A stretch of DNA of 64,000 nucleotides from Flavobacterium panacis (GCF_024649945.1 NZ_JANKMS010000008.1:124001-188000); one strand, 5' to 3'; shown: positions 19,801 through 27,652, numbered from the stretch's first letter. Notes: generated by a model from the letters alone, not told the origin. Numbers and translations are program-made.

Positions 19801-20683
19801 TTAAGTTTTTAATTGCTTTTTTGTACATAAAAGGTAATGCTAATAATGGAGCTCCAAACAAATAAAAGAGTGATGAAACAAAGATTGTAAAAACGATTTG
19901 ATGAATTAAAGGATTATCGAAATACATATATTTCAAAATGACATTCAGAACTGGCGGAATAAAAACAATGCCTAATAAAAATAGTTTTCCCCATTGCTGA
20001 AAACAACACATTATTATGAAAATTGGAATTACAATGCAAAATGTATTCAAGACTGCATTCTTTAACTGAAACAATAAGTATTTTTCAGCTCTAAACGGAT
20101 TTCGCTTTATTTCTTCCGTTTTTTCTGTTTCAAAAGAAGGCACACAACCTATTGCTGCGAGGACCAGCATTACAAAGTAAATAAGATTATCGTTTTTGTA
20201 TTCTGTAGCAATATAGATCAAGATCGCTAAAAATGGAAAAACATAAATCAACTTATATTTTCTAAAAGAAATATGCCAATAGACATTAAACAAATGGAAA
20301 GGATAACGAATTGTTTTAAAATTAGATTTTGGAAGATTTATCAAAAGGATATTAAAAATCAAAACTCCTGCAATGAGTAAATACTTTTCTTTGAACAATA
20401 AAACCAAATGAAAGGGCAGTGAATAAATAAGATATTCAAAGAGCAAAATCAGTTTGTAGTTTCTATTCAATCGCAAGATTTCGATATCTGTCCTTTGCAA
20501 ACGGTACCCTGCAACATCAAGAAAAAAGAGTAAAATATAATTTTGGAAATACTCGTAATTTTTATAAACCAAAAATGCAGTCACCAAATACATTAGTATA
20601 ATTAAAAATATAGCAATACTATCTCCTTTGGAAACTAACTTTCTAAAACGAACCTTAAACAGATATTGCAGAATTGTAATCAA
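19769..20683 (-). CDS. ABC transporter permease (bacteriocin locus)
   Basis: A 304-residue polytopic membrane protein with about eight hydrophobic segments. No sequence motif is recognised beyond its pairing with the overlapping ATPase gene, which defines it as the membrane subunit. It is last but one in the minus-strand bacteriocin run, 113 bases after the exporter gene. Function as immunity pump or lipid/peptide exporter is inferred. Confidence 0.8.
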   Translation of the reverse strand: MITILQYLFKVRFRKLVSKGDSIAIFLIILMYLVTAFLVYKNYEYFQNYILLFFLDVAGYRLQRTDIEILRLNRNYKLILLFEYLIYSLPFHLVLLFKEKYLLIAGVLIFNILLINLPKSNFKTIRYPFHLFNVYWHISFRKYKLIYVFPFLAILIYIATEYKNDNLIYFVMLVLAAIGCVPSFETEKTEEIKRNPFRAEKYLLFQLKNAVLNTFCIVIPIFIIMCCFQQWGKLFLLGIVFIPPVLNVILKYMYFDNPLIHQIVFTIFVSSLFYLFGAPLLALPFMYKKAIKNLNAIKYAEDSN

Positions 20684-20796
20684 TATTTTTTGGCAAAAGA
20701 GTTGTTATAGTATGTTTGTAACATAATTAGTCAATACGTTACTAATAAAAATAAGCTTTATTTAATTAGTAAATAAAATATACCTTTTTGTTGCTG

Positions 20797-22947
20797 TTAA
20801 ACCAAACTTTGTTTACTCCACAAATTATAATATTCTGCTTTTTGTTCTAATAAAGCAAAATGATTTCCTGATTCTACAATTGCTCCATTTTTCATTACCA
20901 AAATTGTATCGGCATTTGCTATTGTACTCAAACGATGAGCTATAACTATAATCGTTCTTCCTTGTAATTTAAAATCATCTATGACTTCTTTTACTATTTT
21001 TTCAGAATTAGTATCTAACGAAGCAGTAGCTTCATCCATTAATAAAATTTCAGGATTTTTATAAAGTGCTCTCGCAATTGCAATTCTTTGTTTTTGTCCT
21101 CCTGATAGCATTGCTCCATTTTCACCAATTTGAGTTTCAAAACCATTTGGCAATTTTTCAACAAACTCATAAATCCCGAGCTGTTTTGAAAGTTCTAAAA
21201 TTCTTTGAATATTAGGAAAAGACTCTCCTAAAGCAATATTTTCTATAATATTCCCAGAAAACAAATTAAGCTGCTGGGGAATAACCCCAACTACTTCTCT
21301 TAAACTCTTATAATGAACAAACTGAAGATCAAAATCTCCTATATTAATTTTACCTTCTTTTATTGGATAAAGGTTTTGCAATAATGAAATTAAAGTAGTT
21401 TTTCCGCTTCCGCTTTCTCCTACAATAGCTGTTGTTTGATTTTTCTTGAATACAGCATTAAAATTCTTAAAAACTTCAACTCGAGATCCATATCGAAAAG
21501 AAACATTTTCAAATTTTATGTCTCGTAAATTTTCTTTAGTCAACGCTATCTTATTTTCCGTTTCTTCTCTTTCTAAATCCATGATTTCAAAAAGTCTGTC
21601 TGCAGCAATTAATGCATTTTGAGCTGTTTTGTTCATGTTTATTAAAGAAGCTACGGGTGAAGTAAAATATCCTATAAGAGCATAAAATGAAAACAACTCT
21701 CCTGGTGTAATTGTCCTTTCTATCACATAACCCGCTCCAACCCACATTAAAACAACTGTAAATATAGATGCCAAAAATTGTGTTGAAGAACTCGCAAAAA
21801 TTGTGTTCAAACCTGACTTATAAGTTGTAAACAAAAGCTTTACAAACTTATTTTCTGTTTTCAGGTTTGAGAATTCCTCAATTCCAAATTCTTTTACTGT
21901 TCTTACATGAGTAATACTTTCAACCAATTGTGTTTGCAGTTCTGCTGCATTCTCCATAATGTTTCGTTCTACTTTTTTATTGAATTTATTCAGAGTAAAA
22001 TAAATCAAAGCATAAAACGGAATGACAAGGAGAATTATCAAAGCGAGTTTCCAATAATACGTGAACATTAGGGCAAATGAAAAAAACACAATAAAAACAT
22101 TTACAATCATTTCAATTGCAACTTCATTAATAAAAGAGCGAATTTTTACTGCATCATTTATTCTTGATATAATTTCACCGATCTGCATGGTATCAAAAAA
22201 ACGCTGAGGAAGATGCAGTAAATGTTTATAGTAGCCCAAAATTAATTTAGCATCTATCAGCTGTCCAGTTTTCATCACAAAAATGCTCTTTTGAGAGCCA
22301 ATATAAACTTGTAATAAAATAATGGTAACCATCGTAATACTTAATAAATTGAGCAAGTTTTTATTGCCATCTACCAAAACGTAATCAGTTATTTTTTGTA
22401 TGTATATTGACATTGCCAAACCTAAAACAGTATATAAAATTGCTCCTATTAAAGCCTGAATTAGTATTGTTTTATGTGGTTGAATTAAACTCCAAAATCG
22501 TTTAACGGCTGATGTTTTTTCGTTTACCGTTTTAAAATCTTCATTTGGCGCAAAAAGAATTAAAACTCCAGACCATGTTTTTTGAAATTCCTCCAAATTA
22601 TAAACTTCCATTTTACCAAAACCTGGGGCCATCACTGTGATTTTAGTTTTTTCAACTTTGTAAATAACTACGTAATGATGTAATTGCTCTTTGGTTATAA
22701 TATGCGCAATTGCTGGAAGCGGAATTTTATTTAAAGAATCTAAACCGCCTTTGACTCCTTTGGCAGTAAAGCCCATCTTTTCTGCGGCTTCAATTATTCC
22801 TAAAACATTGGTACCTCGCTTATCTGTATGGGCAAACTGACGAATTCTCGCTATAGGAAGATTAACTTTGAAATGATTCCCGATAGAAACCAGACAAGCA
22901 GCACCACAATCTTTAATATCATGCTGTTTAATTTTTATTGAAGCCAT
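20797..22947 (-). CDS. Peptidase-containing (C39) ABC bacteriocin exporter
   Basis: The start is placed at the ATG at 22947, whose A is the last base of the hlyD-like stop (TAATG overlap). It gives 716 residues beginning MASIKIKQHDIKDCGAAC. Domains: C39 peptidase (1-130) with catalytic C14 and H91 (HHYVVIYKV), six-helix ABC membrane domain (about 160-440), nucleotide-binding domain with GESGSGKTT, LSGGQKQR and LLMDEATASLD. Such exporters cut double-glycine leaders and export the core peptide. The residue 16 after H91, normally Asp, is Ala (A107 in VMAPGFG), which may weaken proteolysis. Confidence 0.95.
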   Translation of the reverse strand: MASIKIKQHDIKDCGAACLVSIGNHFKVNLPIARIRQFAHTDKRGTNVLGIIEAAEKMGFTAKGVKGGLDSLNKIPLPAIAHIITKEQLHHYVVIYKVEKTKITVMAPGFGKMEVYNLEEFQKTWSGVLILFAPNEDFKTVNEKTSAVKRFWSLIQPHKTILIQALIGAILYTVLGLAMSIYIQKITDYVLVDGNKNLLNLLSITMVTIILLQVYIGSQKSIFVMKTGQLIDAKLILGYYKHLLHLPQRFFDTMQIGEIISRINDAVKIRSFINEVAIEMIVNVFIVFFSFALMFTYYWKLALIILLVIPFYALIYFTLNKFNKKVERNIMENAAELQTQLVESITHVRTVKEFGIEEFSNLKTENKFVKLLFTTYKSGLNTIFASSSTQFLASIFTVVLMWVGAGYVIERTITPGELFSFYALIGYFTSPVASLINMNKTAQNALIAADRLFEIMDLEREETENKIALTKENLRDIKFENVSFRYGSRVEVFKNFNAVFKKNQTTAIVGESGSGKTTLISLLQNLYPIKEGKINIGDFDLQFVHYKSLREVVGVIPQQLNLFSGNIIENIALGESFPNIQRILELSKQLGIYEFVEKLPNGFETQIGENGAMLSGGQKQRIAIARALYKNPEILLMDEATASLDTNSEKIVKEVIDDFKLQGRTIIVIAHRLSTIANADTILVMKNGAIVESGNHFALLEQKAEYYNLWSKQSLV

Positions 22948-24080
22948 TATTTCATTTGTTTTGGATTTAGCCAATTATCTACTTTGTCAAATAACAAATC
23001 AAATAAGCTTCTGCGTGTTATGATGTATCTTGTAGTTAAAGTCATTCCTTTTGAAACATCTGTTTTGTAACCAGATTTTAGTTTTAAAGTCTTAGAATCT
23101 AAAGAACAGCGAACTTTAAAAAAATTCTGTTCACCTTGAATTGTAATGTTTTGATCAATATCAATCACTTTTCCTTGCAATAATCCCCATTGATTGTAAT
23201 TGAAGGCATCTAACTGAAACTTTACTTTTTGATTTTTCTTAATCACCCCAATATCGTTTGGAGAAACAATATTTTCTACAATAAGATGATCTGATGAAGA
23301 AATTGTTGCGATTGGTTGGGATGCGTTTACAAAAGAACCTTTTTGAATACCTGAAAAACTTTCGATTGTTCCAGAAATTGGCGCTAAAACGACATAATTA
23401 TTAGATTCAACATTTATTTTCAAAACTGTTCCGTTTAGGTTTTTCAATTGATCTTCTAAATCTCTTTTCTGATTTTCCCATGTTGCCCTCTGCTGGCTTA
23501 CAAAACTTTGTAGTGCTTGTTTTGCTGCTAGTAATTCATGTTCAATTTTTTCAAATTCAGCTTTAGCAATAATATCTTTTTCAAACAATATTTTATTTCG
23601 GTCAAAGTTTATTTGTGCTCGAGAAATTTTGCTCTGTAATTCGTTTTTACCTGATTGAAATTTGAGTAAATCTTCACGTGCAACGGTTGTCAATAAGCTA
23701 GAAGTCTTGTTTAACAAAAGATTTGAAATATCTTTTAGTAAAACAGAAGTTGAAGCTGATAATTTACCTTGTGTCATTTTATCGCTTTCCAGATTTTCTG
23801 TAGCAATTTTCAAAAGTGTATCTCCTTTTATTACAAAAGCATTATTTCTTAATGCTATTGTGGTAATTCTGCCACTTACCATTGCCGAAATGGGAACATT
23901 ATCTGTTTTACTGCGAATAACGCCACGGCTTTGACTGCTGATATCAACTTTAATAACTGGTAACAACGTTAGAAACGTAAGAACAACCAAAAGAATTATC
24001 AGGTAAATTGAGAAACTCTTTGTTTTATTTTTTGAGATGAGATTTTCGAGAGTGTTAATAGGGTCTGAAGTGAAATTCAT
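22947..24080 (-). CDS. HlyD-family membrane fusion protein of the bacteriocin exporter
   Basis: The chosen start is the ATG at 24080, 377 residues. The frame continues to a TTG at 24110, but that part overlaps a 12-bp stem-loop. One N-terminal membrane segment (about 24-44), a long coiled coil in the middle (about 100-200) and a biotinyl-lipoyl/beta-barrel pattern (VVLAPISGTIESFSGIQKGSFV) define the family. It links the inner-membrane ABC exporter to an outer-membrane TolC, which is not encoded in this locus. Translation is coupled to the exporter gene. Confidence 0.92.
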   Translation of the reverse strand: MNFTSDPINTLENLISKNKTKSFSIYLIILLVVLTFLTLLPVIKVDISSQSRGVIRSKTDNVPISAMVSGRITTIALRNNAFVIKGDTLLKIATENLESDKMTQGKLSASTSVLLKDISNLLLNKTSSLLTTVAREDLLKFQSGKNELQSKISRAQINFDRNKILFEKDIIAKAEFEKIEHELLAAKQALQSFVSQQRATWENQKRDLEDQLKNLNGTVLKINVESNNYVVLAPISGTIESFSGIQKGSFVNASQPIATISSSDHLIVENIVSPNDIGVIKKNQKVKFQLDAFNYNQWGLLQGKVIDIDQNITIQGEQNFFKVRCSLDSKTLKLKSGYKTDVSKGMTLTTRYIITRRSLFDLLFDKVDNWLNPKQMK

Positions 24081-24096
24081 TTTATAAATAGATAGA

Positions 24097-24134
24097 ATAT
24101 TCTCTTCCAATTAGTAAATCAAGGAAGAGAATAT
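24097..24134 (-). promoter_or_regulatory. Intercistronic stem-loop before the hlyD-like gene
   Basis: Perfect 12-bp arms atattctcttcc (24097-24108) and the complement at 24123-24134, loop 14 bases, no T run. It separates the small-peptide genes from the export genes, so it may act as an RNA-stability or processing element. Confidence 0.65.
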
Positions 24135-24189
24135 CAAAACAAAATAATTTTGGATTTAAAATGATACTGGAATATTTATAATAATTCAA

Positions 24190-24357
24190 TCATTTTTTTA
24201 ATGCTACTTTTTCAATATTAATCATAAAAAAGACTACTCCTAGTGTCTCTAAAATGCCTAATGAAAACGAATAAAAATGATTTTCGGGGTATTTTCGCAA
24301 AATTATTAAAATGGCAATATACACTACACCTACAAGAAATAGAAATGCTTTTTTCAT
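24190..24357 (-). CDS. Small membrane protein, RYPENH family, copy 1
   Basis: The ATG at 24357 is preceded by AAAGGA and gives 55 residues; an earlier in-frame ATG at 24390 adds 11 residues. Two membrane segments flank LRKYPENHFYSFSLG, the motif shared with the protein at 18822. It lies between the peptide genes and the exporter. Candidate immunity or accessory protein; not recognised as a known family. Confidence 0.75.
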   Translation of the reverse strand: MKKAFLFLVGVVYIAILIILRKYPENHFYSFSLGILETLGVVFFMINIEKVALKK

Positions 24358-24408
24358 GGTTTTTCCTTTAATAAACAAATTATTAAACATGATAAATATT
24401 TAATAAGA

Positions 24409-24555
24409 TTAATGTGTAAAATAAAAAAATGCTTCTCCAACAATTCTACCAATAAAGTATAACAGAAAAATCGAAATTAAAAACACATAAACCATAGTTA
24501 AAAATAAATTGTCTTTTGTTCCTAGAAAAATTTTATATACGAAATTATTCTTCAT
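24409..24555 (-). CDS. Small membrane protein ending in the bacteriocin-like motif GRxxGEAxxYxTH
   Basis: 48 residues with one strong membrane segment (about 18-37) and a C-terminus GRIVGEAFFYFTH. The neighbouring precursor peptide ends GRACGEALYYATH: 9 of 13 positions agree, including a GxxxG pair. There is no double-glycine leader, so it is not an ordinary precursor. It lies just after the terminator that follows the precursor genes. It could be an immunity mimic or an unprocessed relative of the peptide. Confidence 0.7.
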   Translation of the reverse strand: MKNNFVYKIFLGTKDNLFLTMVYVFLISIFLLYFIGRIVGEAFFYFTH

Positions 24556-24578
24556 TGAAAATAAATTTTTTATTATTT

Positions 24579-24614
24579 AAAAAAAACCAAACCTAAATAA
24601 ATAGGTCTGGTTTT
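24579..24614 (-). terminator. Terminator after the precursor peptide genes
   Basis: On the minus strand a 13-bp stem (aaaaccagaccta with its partner, one G-U pair) is followed by eight T. It would stop most transcription after the precursors, leaving less mRNA for the genes behind it, as is common in peptide operons. Confidence 0.8.
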
Positions 24615-24620
24615 AAAATA

Positions 24621-24782
24621 TTAGTGAGTTGCATAATACAATGCTTCCCCACAAGCTCGTCCAGCTCCATAGATAGCTCCACAGATAGCTATACCTCCTA
24701 ATATCATTGGCAAGAATCCGCCTTCAACCTCTTGAACCTCTTCTTGAGTCAATTCAACTACTTCACATTTAACTATTTCCAT
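24621..24782 (-). CDS. Double-glycine bacteriocin precursor 1
   Basis: 53 residues. The leader (1-22) runs MEIVKCEVVELTQEEVQEVE then GG, a classic double-glycine export signal. The 31-residue core starts FLPMILGGIAICGAIYGAG and ends GRACGEALYYATH. It has two GxxxG motifs and two cysteines (core positions 12 and 22) that could form a disulfide. This fits a class II, perhaps two-peptide, bacteriocin. The C39 exporter and HlyD genes are downstream. Activity is not shown by sequence alone. Confidence 0.85.
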   Translation of the reverse strand: MEIVKCEVVELTQEEVQEVEGGFLPMILGGIAICGAIYGAGRACGEALYYATH

Positions 24783-24813
24783 AATTTAAAATTTTCAACA
24801 TTAATTAGCAACA

Positions 24814-24954
24814 TTAATTAGCTGCCGCATTATATCCATTATATACTCCAAGTGCAAAAACTGCTAAGGCATAAAACAATGGCCCAAATCCACCTTCCAC
24901 TTCTTCTGATTCCTGAACATTAAGCTCAACTAAATTCAATTCTTCTAAATTCAT
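24814..24954 (-). CDS. Double-glycine bacteriocin precursor 2
   Basis: 46 residues: leader MNLEELNLVELNVQESEEVE then GG, and a 24-residue core FGPLFYALAVFALGVYNGYN plus AAAN. The leader shares VELxxQExxEVEGG with precursor 1. The core is hydrophobic and carries one GxxxG (GVYNG). The two genes are 31 bases apart, consistent with the two halves of a class IIb bacteriocin, though two independent peptides are equally possible. Confidence 0.85.
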   Translation of the reverse strand: MNLEELNLVELNVQESEEVEGGFGPLFYALAVFALGVYNGYNAAAN

Positions 24955-25020
24955 AACTTTAAAAATTTAAATGGTTAATTAATAAATCCAACAAAATTCA
25001 TTTTCTCGAGAACTATTTTG

Positions 25021-25341
25021 TTAGAGCAAACTTATTATAGTTCCGTCCAATAAGCTTGGACGGAAATAAGAACCTCCAAAAATTTCTCTTGTTTCATCAT
25101 CTTTAATTATTTTGAGAGAATAATTAAAAATTAATTCAAAAGGACTTGTATAGTAAAAGCTCTCTCTTTTTTTACAATATTTCACAGGTGCATCCAACTC
25201 TTTTATTACTTCCAACTCATTATAAAGCTGGCTTCTGCTAACAGATAATTTTCTAGCAAACACTTCTGGAGTTCCTGTTTTTTCAGAAATAATCAATTTG
25301 TGCATTTTTATAATCCTTTTAATTTGTCTCATAAAGTTCAT
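25021..25341 (-). CDS. Small HTH DNA-binding protein, likely regulator of the bacteriocin locus
   Basis: 106 residues. Residues 20-55 (TPEVFARKLSVSRSQLYNEL) form a helix-turn-helix of HTH_11-like type, followed by a wing (CKKRESFYYTSP). It is the first gene of the minus-strand locus, 66 bases before precursor 2. A local regulator role is inferred from position. M1 (25341) or M4 (25332) could be the start. The rest of the protein is not recognised. Confidence 0.8.
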   Translation of the reverse strand: MNFMRQIKRIIKMHKLIISEKTGTPEVFARKLSVSRSQLYNELEVIKELDAPVKYCKKRESFYYTSPFELIFNYSLKIIKDDETREIFGGSYFRPSLLDGTIISLL

Positions 25342-25460
25342 GACATGAAGTTTAAAAATTAATAATCATTTGATGGTTTTCATTTTCTTTTTTACTATTT
25401 AATAATTGTCATGTTTTTGTGGAATTATGAAATTAAAATGGAAATATTAAATAAATAATC

Positions 25461-25494
25461 TCAATATGTTTTAAATGTATCAGAATAAGACATT
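25461..25494 (-). repeat. 34-bp direct repeat, right copy
   Basis: Partner of 19082-19115 (31/34). Together they enclose the HTH gene, peptides, exporter and ABC pair. It is about 120 bases upstream of the HTH start and could be its operator. Confidence 0.65.
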
Positions 25495-25602
25495 GTAACA
25501 TTATGATGCTATGAAGTACTAATAGTTAAGGACAGAAAATTTGTTTAAAAAACTAATATAATTATTAACAAACATTTAAAAGCTTAAACACTATCTTGCG
25601 CC

Positions 25603-25631
25603 TTGAATTAAAATAGAAAACGCTACTTTTG
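25603..25631 (+). promoter_or_regulatory. rseP promoter
   Basis: TTG at 25603-25605, an 18-base gap and TACTTTTG at 25624-25631, 29 bases before the start codon. Confidence 0.7.
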
Positions 25632-25659
25632 TGCGTTAAATACGAATTAAAAATAAAAA

Positions 25660-27003
25660 ATGGATATAGTTATCAAACTCTCTCAATTTCTATTGAGTTT
25701 ATCTTTACTTATTATTCTTCATGAATTAGGGCATTTTATCCCTGCAAAATTATTTAAAACAAGAGTCGAAAAATTTTATTTGTTTTTTGATGTTAAATAC
25801 TCTCTTTTCAAAAAGAAAATCGGAGAAACAGAATACGGTATTGGATGGTTGCCACTTGGAGGTTATGTGAAAATCTCTGGAATGATTGACGAAAGTATGG
25901 ACAAAGAGCAGATGGCTCAAGAGCCTCAACCTTGGGAGTTTCGTACTAAACCGGCTTGGCAACGTTTGATTATTATGCTTGGTGGTGTTACCGTAAACTT
26001 TATCCTGGCTTTTATTATCTATATAGGAATGGCATTTGCCTACGGAGATACTTATATTGCAAACGCTGACTTAAAAGACGGTGTTCTGATTGAAAATCCG
26101 GTTATGATTAAGGCTGGTTTTCAAACGGGTGACAAAATTATTTCTATTGATGGTAAAGCTGTAGAAAATTTTGACAAAGACATGAATATAAATATCATCA
26201 TGGCGAAAGAAGTTTTGGTTGAAAGAAACGGACAACAGCAAACACTAAAAATGCCAACTGATTTTATAGACCAGCTTTCTAAAACGGAAAAAGGGCTTCT
26301 AGTTGATATTCGTAGACCTTTTGCAATTAGTCAGATTGCAGAAGATTCTCCAAACCAAAATTTAAAACCAAAAGATTTGATTCTTTCTCTTAATGGACAA
26401 AAAATTAAATATTTTGATGAAGCAAAAGCAGTTTTAGAAGTAAATAAAGGAAAAACGATTCCAGCAGTTGTTTTGCGTGATCTAAAAGAAACGCCTCTTA
26501 CTTTAAAAGTTACTAACGAAGGTAAACTTGGTGTTGTTTCTGGCGGTTTAGACATGAAATCATTAGAGAAACTAGGATACTATAAAATCAGTACAAAAGA
26601 ATATGGTTTCTTCGAATCTATTCCGGTTGGTCTTCAAAAAGGAAAAGATCAGTTAGTAAGCTACGGAAAACAATTGAAAATGATTTTTAATCCAGAAACT
26701 AAAGCGTATAAACAAGTTGGTGGTTTTGCTGCGATTTTCAATATTTTTCCTACTTCTTGGAGCTGGGAAGTTTTCTGGTCCATCACCGCTTTATTGTCAA
26801 TTATGCTTGGAGTTATGAATTTATTGCCAATTCCGGCACTTGATGGTGGTCACGTAATGTTTTTATTGTATGAAATAATTTCTGGTAAAAAACCAAGCGA
26901 TAAATTCTTAGAGAATGCGCAAATAGTTGGTTTTGTATTACTTATTTCACTACTACTGTTTGCTAACGGTAACGACATTTATAAGGCGATTGTAGGCAAG
27001 TAA
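25660..27003 (+). CDS. rseP: Site-2 metalloprotease RseP
   Basis: Inner-membrane zinc protease that cuts transmembrane segments, classically of anti-sigma factors. 447 residues. The zinc motif HELGH is at 21-25 in the first helix, PDZ-like regions occupy about 110-330, and the second active-site motif NLLPIPALDGGH is in a C-terminal helix. An anti-sigma candidate is encoded at 50650, but no link to it can be shown. Confidence 0.94.
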   Translation: MDIVIKLSQFLLSLSLLIILHELGHFIPAKLFKTRVEKFYLFFDVKYSLFKKKIGETEYGIGWLPLGGYVKISGMIDESMDKEQMAQEPQPWEFRTKPAWQRLIIMLGGVTVNFILAFIIYIGMAFAYGDTYIANADLKDGVLIENPVMIKAGFQTGDKIISIDGKAVENFDKDMNINIIMAKEVLVERNGQQQTLKMPTDFIDQLSKTEKGLLVDIRRPFAISQIAEDSPNQNLKPKDLILSLNGQKIKYFDEAKAVLEVNKGKTIPAVVLRDLKETPLTLKVTNEGKLGVVSGGLDMKSLEKLGYYKISTKEYGFFESIPVGLQKGKDQLVSYGKQLKMIFNPETKAYKQVGGFAAIFNIFPTSWSWEVFWSITALLSIMLGVMNLLPIPALDGGHVMFLLYEIISGKKPSDKFLENAQIVGFVLLISLLLFANGNDIYKAIVGK

Positions 27004-27031
27004 AAAAAAGTGAAAAAAAAGAGTGAAAATG

Positions 27032-27063
27032 TTGTTTAGAAACAAAAAATAGTTTTATATTTG
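27032..27063 (+). promoter_or_regulatory. Promoter of the tRNA-Asn pair
   Basis: TTG at 27032-27034 and TATATTTG at 27056-27063, 21 bases apart, 24 bases before the first tRNA. Confidence 0.7.
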
Positions 27064-27087
27064 CACTCGCTAAAAAGAGCAACAACT

Positions 27088-27161
27088 TCCTCCTTAGCTC
27101 AGTTGGTTAGAGCATCTGACTGTTAATCAGAGGGTCCTTGGTTCGAGCCCAAGAGGGGGAG
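27088..27161 (+). tRNA. tRNA-Asn (GTT), copy 1
   Basis: 74 bases fold as a full cloverleaf: acceptor tcctcct/aggggga, anticodon loop ctgttaa with anticodon GTT, T loop ttcgagc. The CCA end is not encoded. Confidence 0.96.
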
Positions 27162-27200
27162 CAACTTTTTTTTAGCAAACATATTTACCTTTAAGGTGAT

Positions 27201-27274
27201 TCCTCCTTAGCTCAGTTGGTTAGAGCATCTGACTGTTAATCAGAGGGTCCTTGGTTCGAGCCCAAGAGGGGGAG
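27201..27274 (+). tRNA. tRNA-Asn (GTT), copy 2
   Basis: Identical to copy 1 over all 74 bases, 39 bases downstream, so both are made from one transcript ending in the terminator that follows. Confidence 0.96.
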
Positions 27275-27277
27275 CTT

Positions 27278-27314
27278 AAAAAAAAGACGATCAAAATTGA
27301 TCGTCTTTTTTTTT
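27278..27314. terminator. Terminator of the tRNA-Asn unit
   Basis: Stem aaaagacgatcaa/ttgatcgtctttt followed by a run of T. Confidence 0.92.
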
Positions 27315-27388
27315 GGAAAAATTCCAAATCTGAAAATTCCAAATTCCATATTTAGGTACGAATTATTTAACCGCAAATTCCCCAATCT

Positions 27389-27492
27389 TGTCATTTCGAC
27401 CGAAGAGAGAAATCACACTCGTATATCCGCACAGATTGTAAATGTACTTTATGGAGTTTCTTGTGTGATTTCTCTCTTCGGTCGAAATGACA
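27389..27492. repeat. Palindromic element with perfect 30-bp arms
   Basis: The first 30 bases (27389-27418, beginning tgtcatttcgaccgaagaga) are the exact complement of 27463-27492, with a 44-base centre. Arms this long and perfect suggest a recent MITE-like or REP-like insertion. A short reading frame runs through it but is an artefact of the repeat. Confidence 0.88.
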
Positions 27493-27535
27493 AAAATAAT
27501 CTTTACAACCTTAGAGACTTGCTCAGCATTGCGTC

Positions 27536-27650
27536 CCAATGGTTGAAACCATTGGAAATGTTCTAAAATAGAAACGCAAAGTTCGCAAAGCCTTAAAATA
27601 AAACTTTGCGAACTTTGCGCTTTTCTTTGTGTCTTTGCGGTTAAAAAAAA
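27536..27650. repeat. Second group of hairpins (ccaatggtt and cgcaaagttcgcaaag palindromes)
   Basis: ccaatggtt...aaccattgg forms a hairpin at 27536-27555. cgcaaagttcgcaaag (27575-27590) pairs perfectly with 27604-27619. The second word also occurs near 56700. This and the 30-bp-arm element fill the whole gene-free gap 27315-27652. Confidence 0.75.
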
Positions 27651-27652
27651 AT

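Larger units (their letters stand above)
25342..25659. promoter_or_regulatory. Divergent control region between bacteriocin locus and rseP
   Basis: 318 bases, very AT-rich. It holds the right copy of the 34-bp repeat (25461-25494) and, at its right end, the rseP promoter. No gene seen. Confidence 0.6.

Noticed and set aside
24081..24110. TTG start for the HlyD-like protein
   Set aside because: It needs a rare start codon inside a stem-loop; the ATG at 24080 gives the normal family start.
18822..25341. Lantibiotic or other modified-peptide cluster
   Set aside because: No LanM/LanB, radical SAM, YcaO or cyclase gene is present; only export, regulation and immunity-like genes.
19149..25522. 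Shared 11-mer TGAAGTACTAA near both 34-bp repeats
   Set aside because: Its distance to the repeat differs (34 versus 18 bases) and one copy overlaps a stop codon; may be chance.
27297..27566. 89-residue frame after the tRNA terminator
   Set aside because: It runs through the terminator, the 30-bp-arm palindrome and the hairpin group; no coding character.
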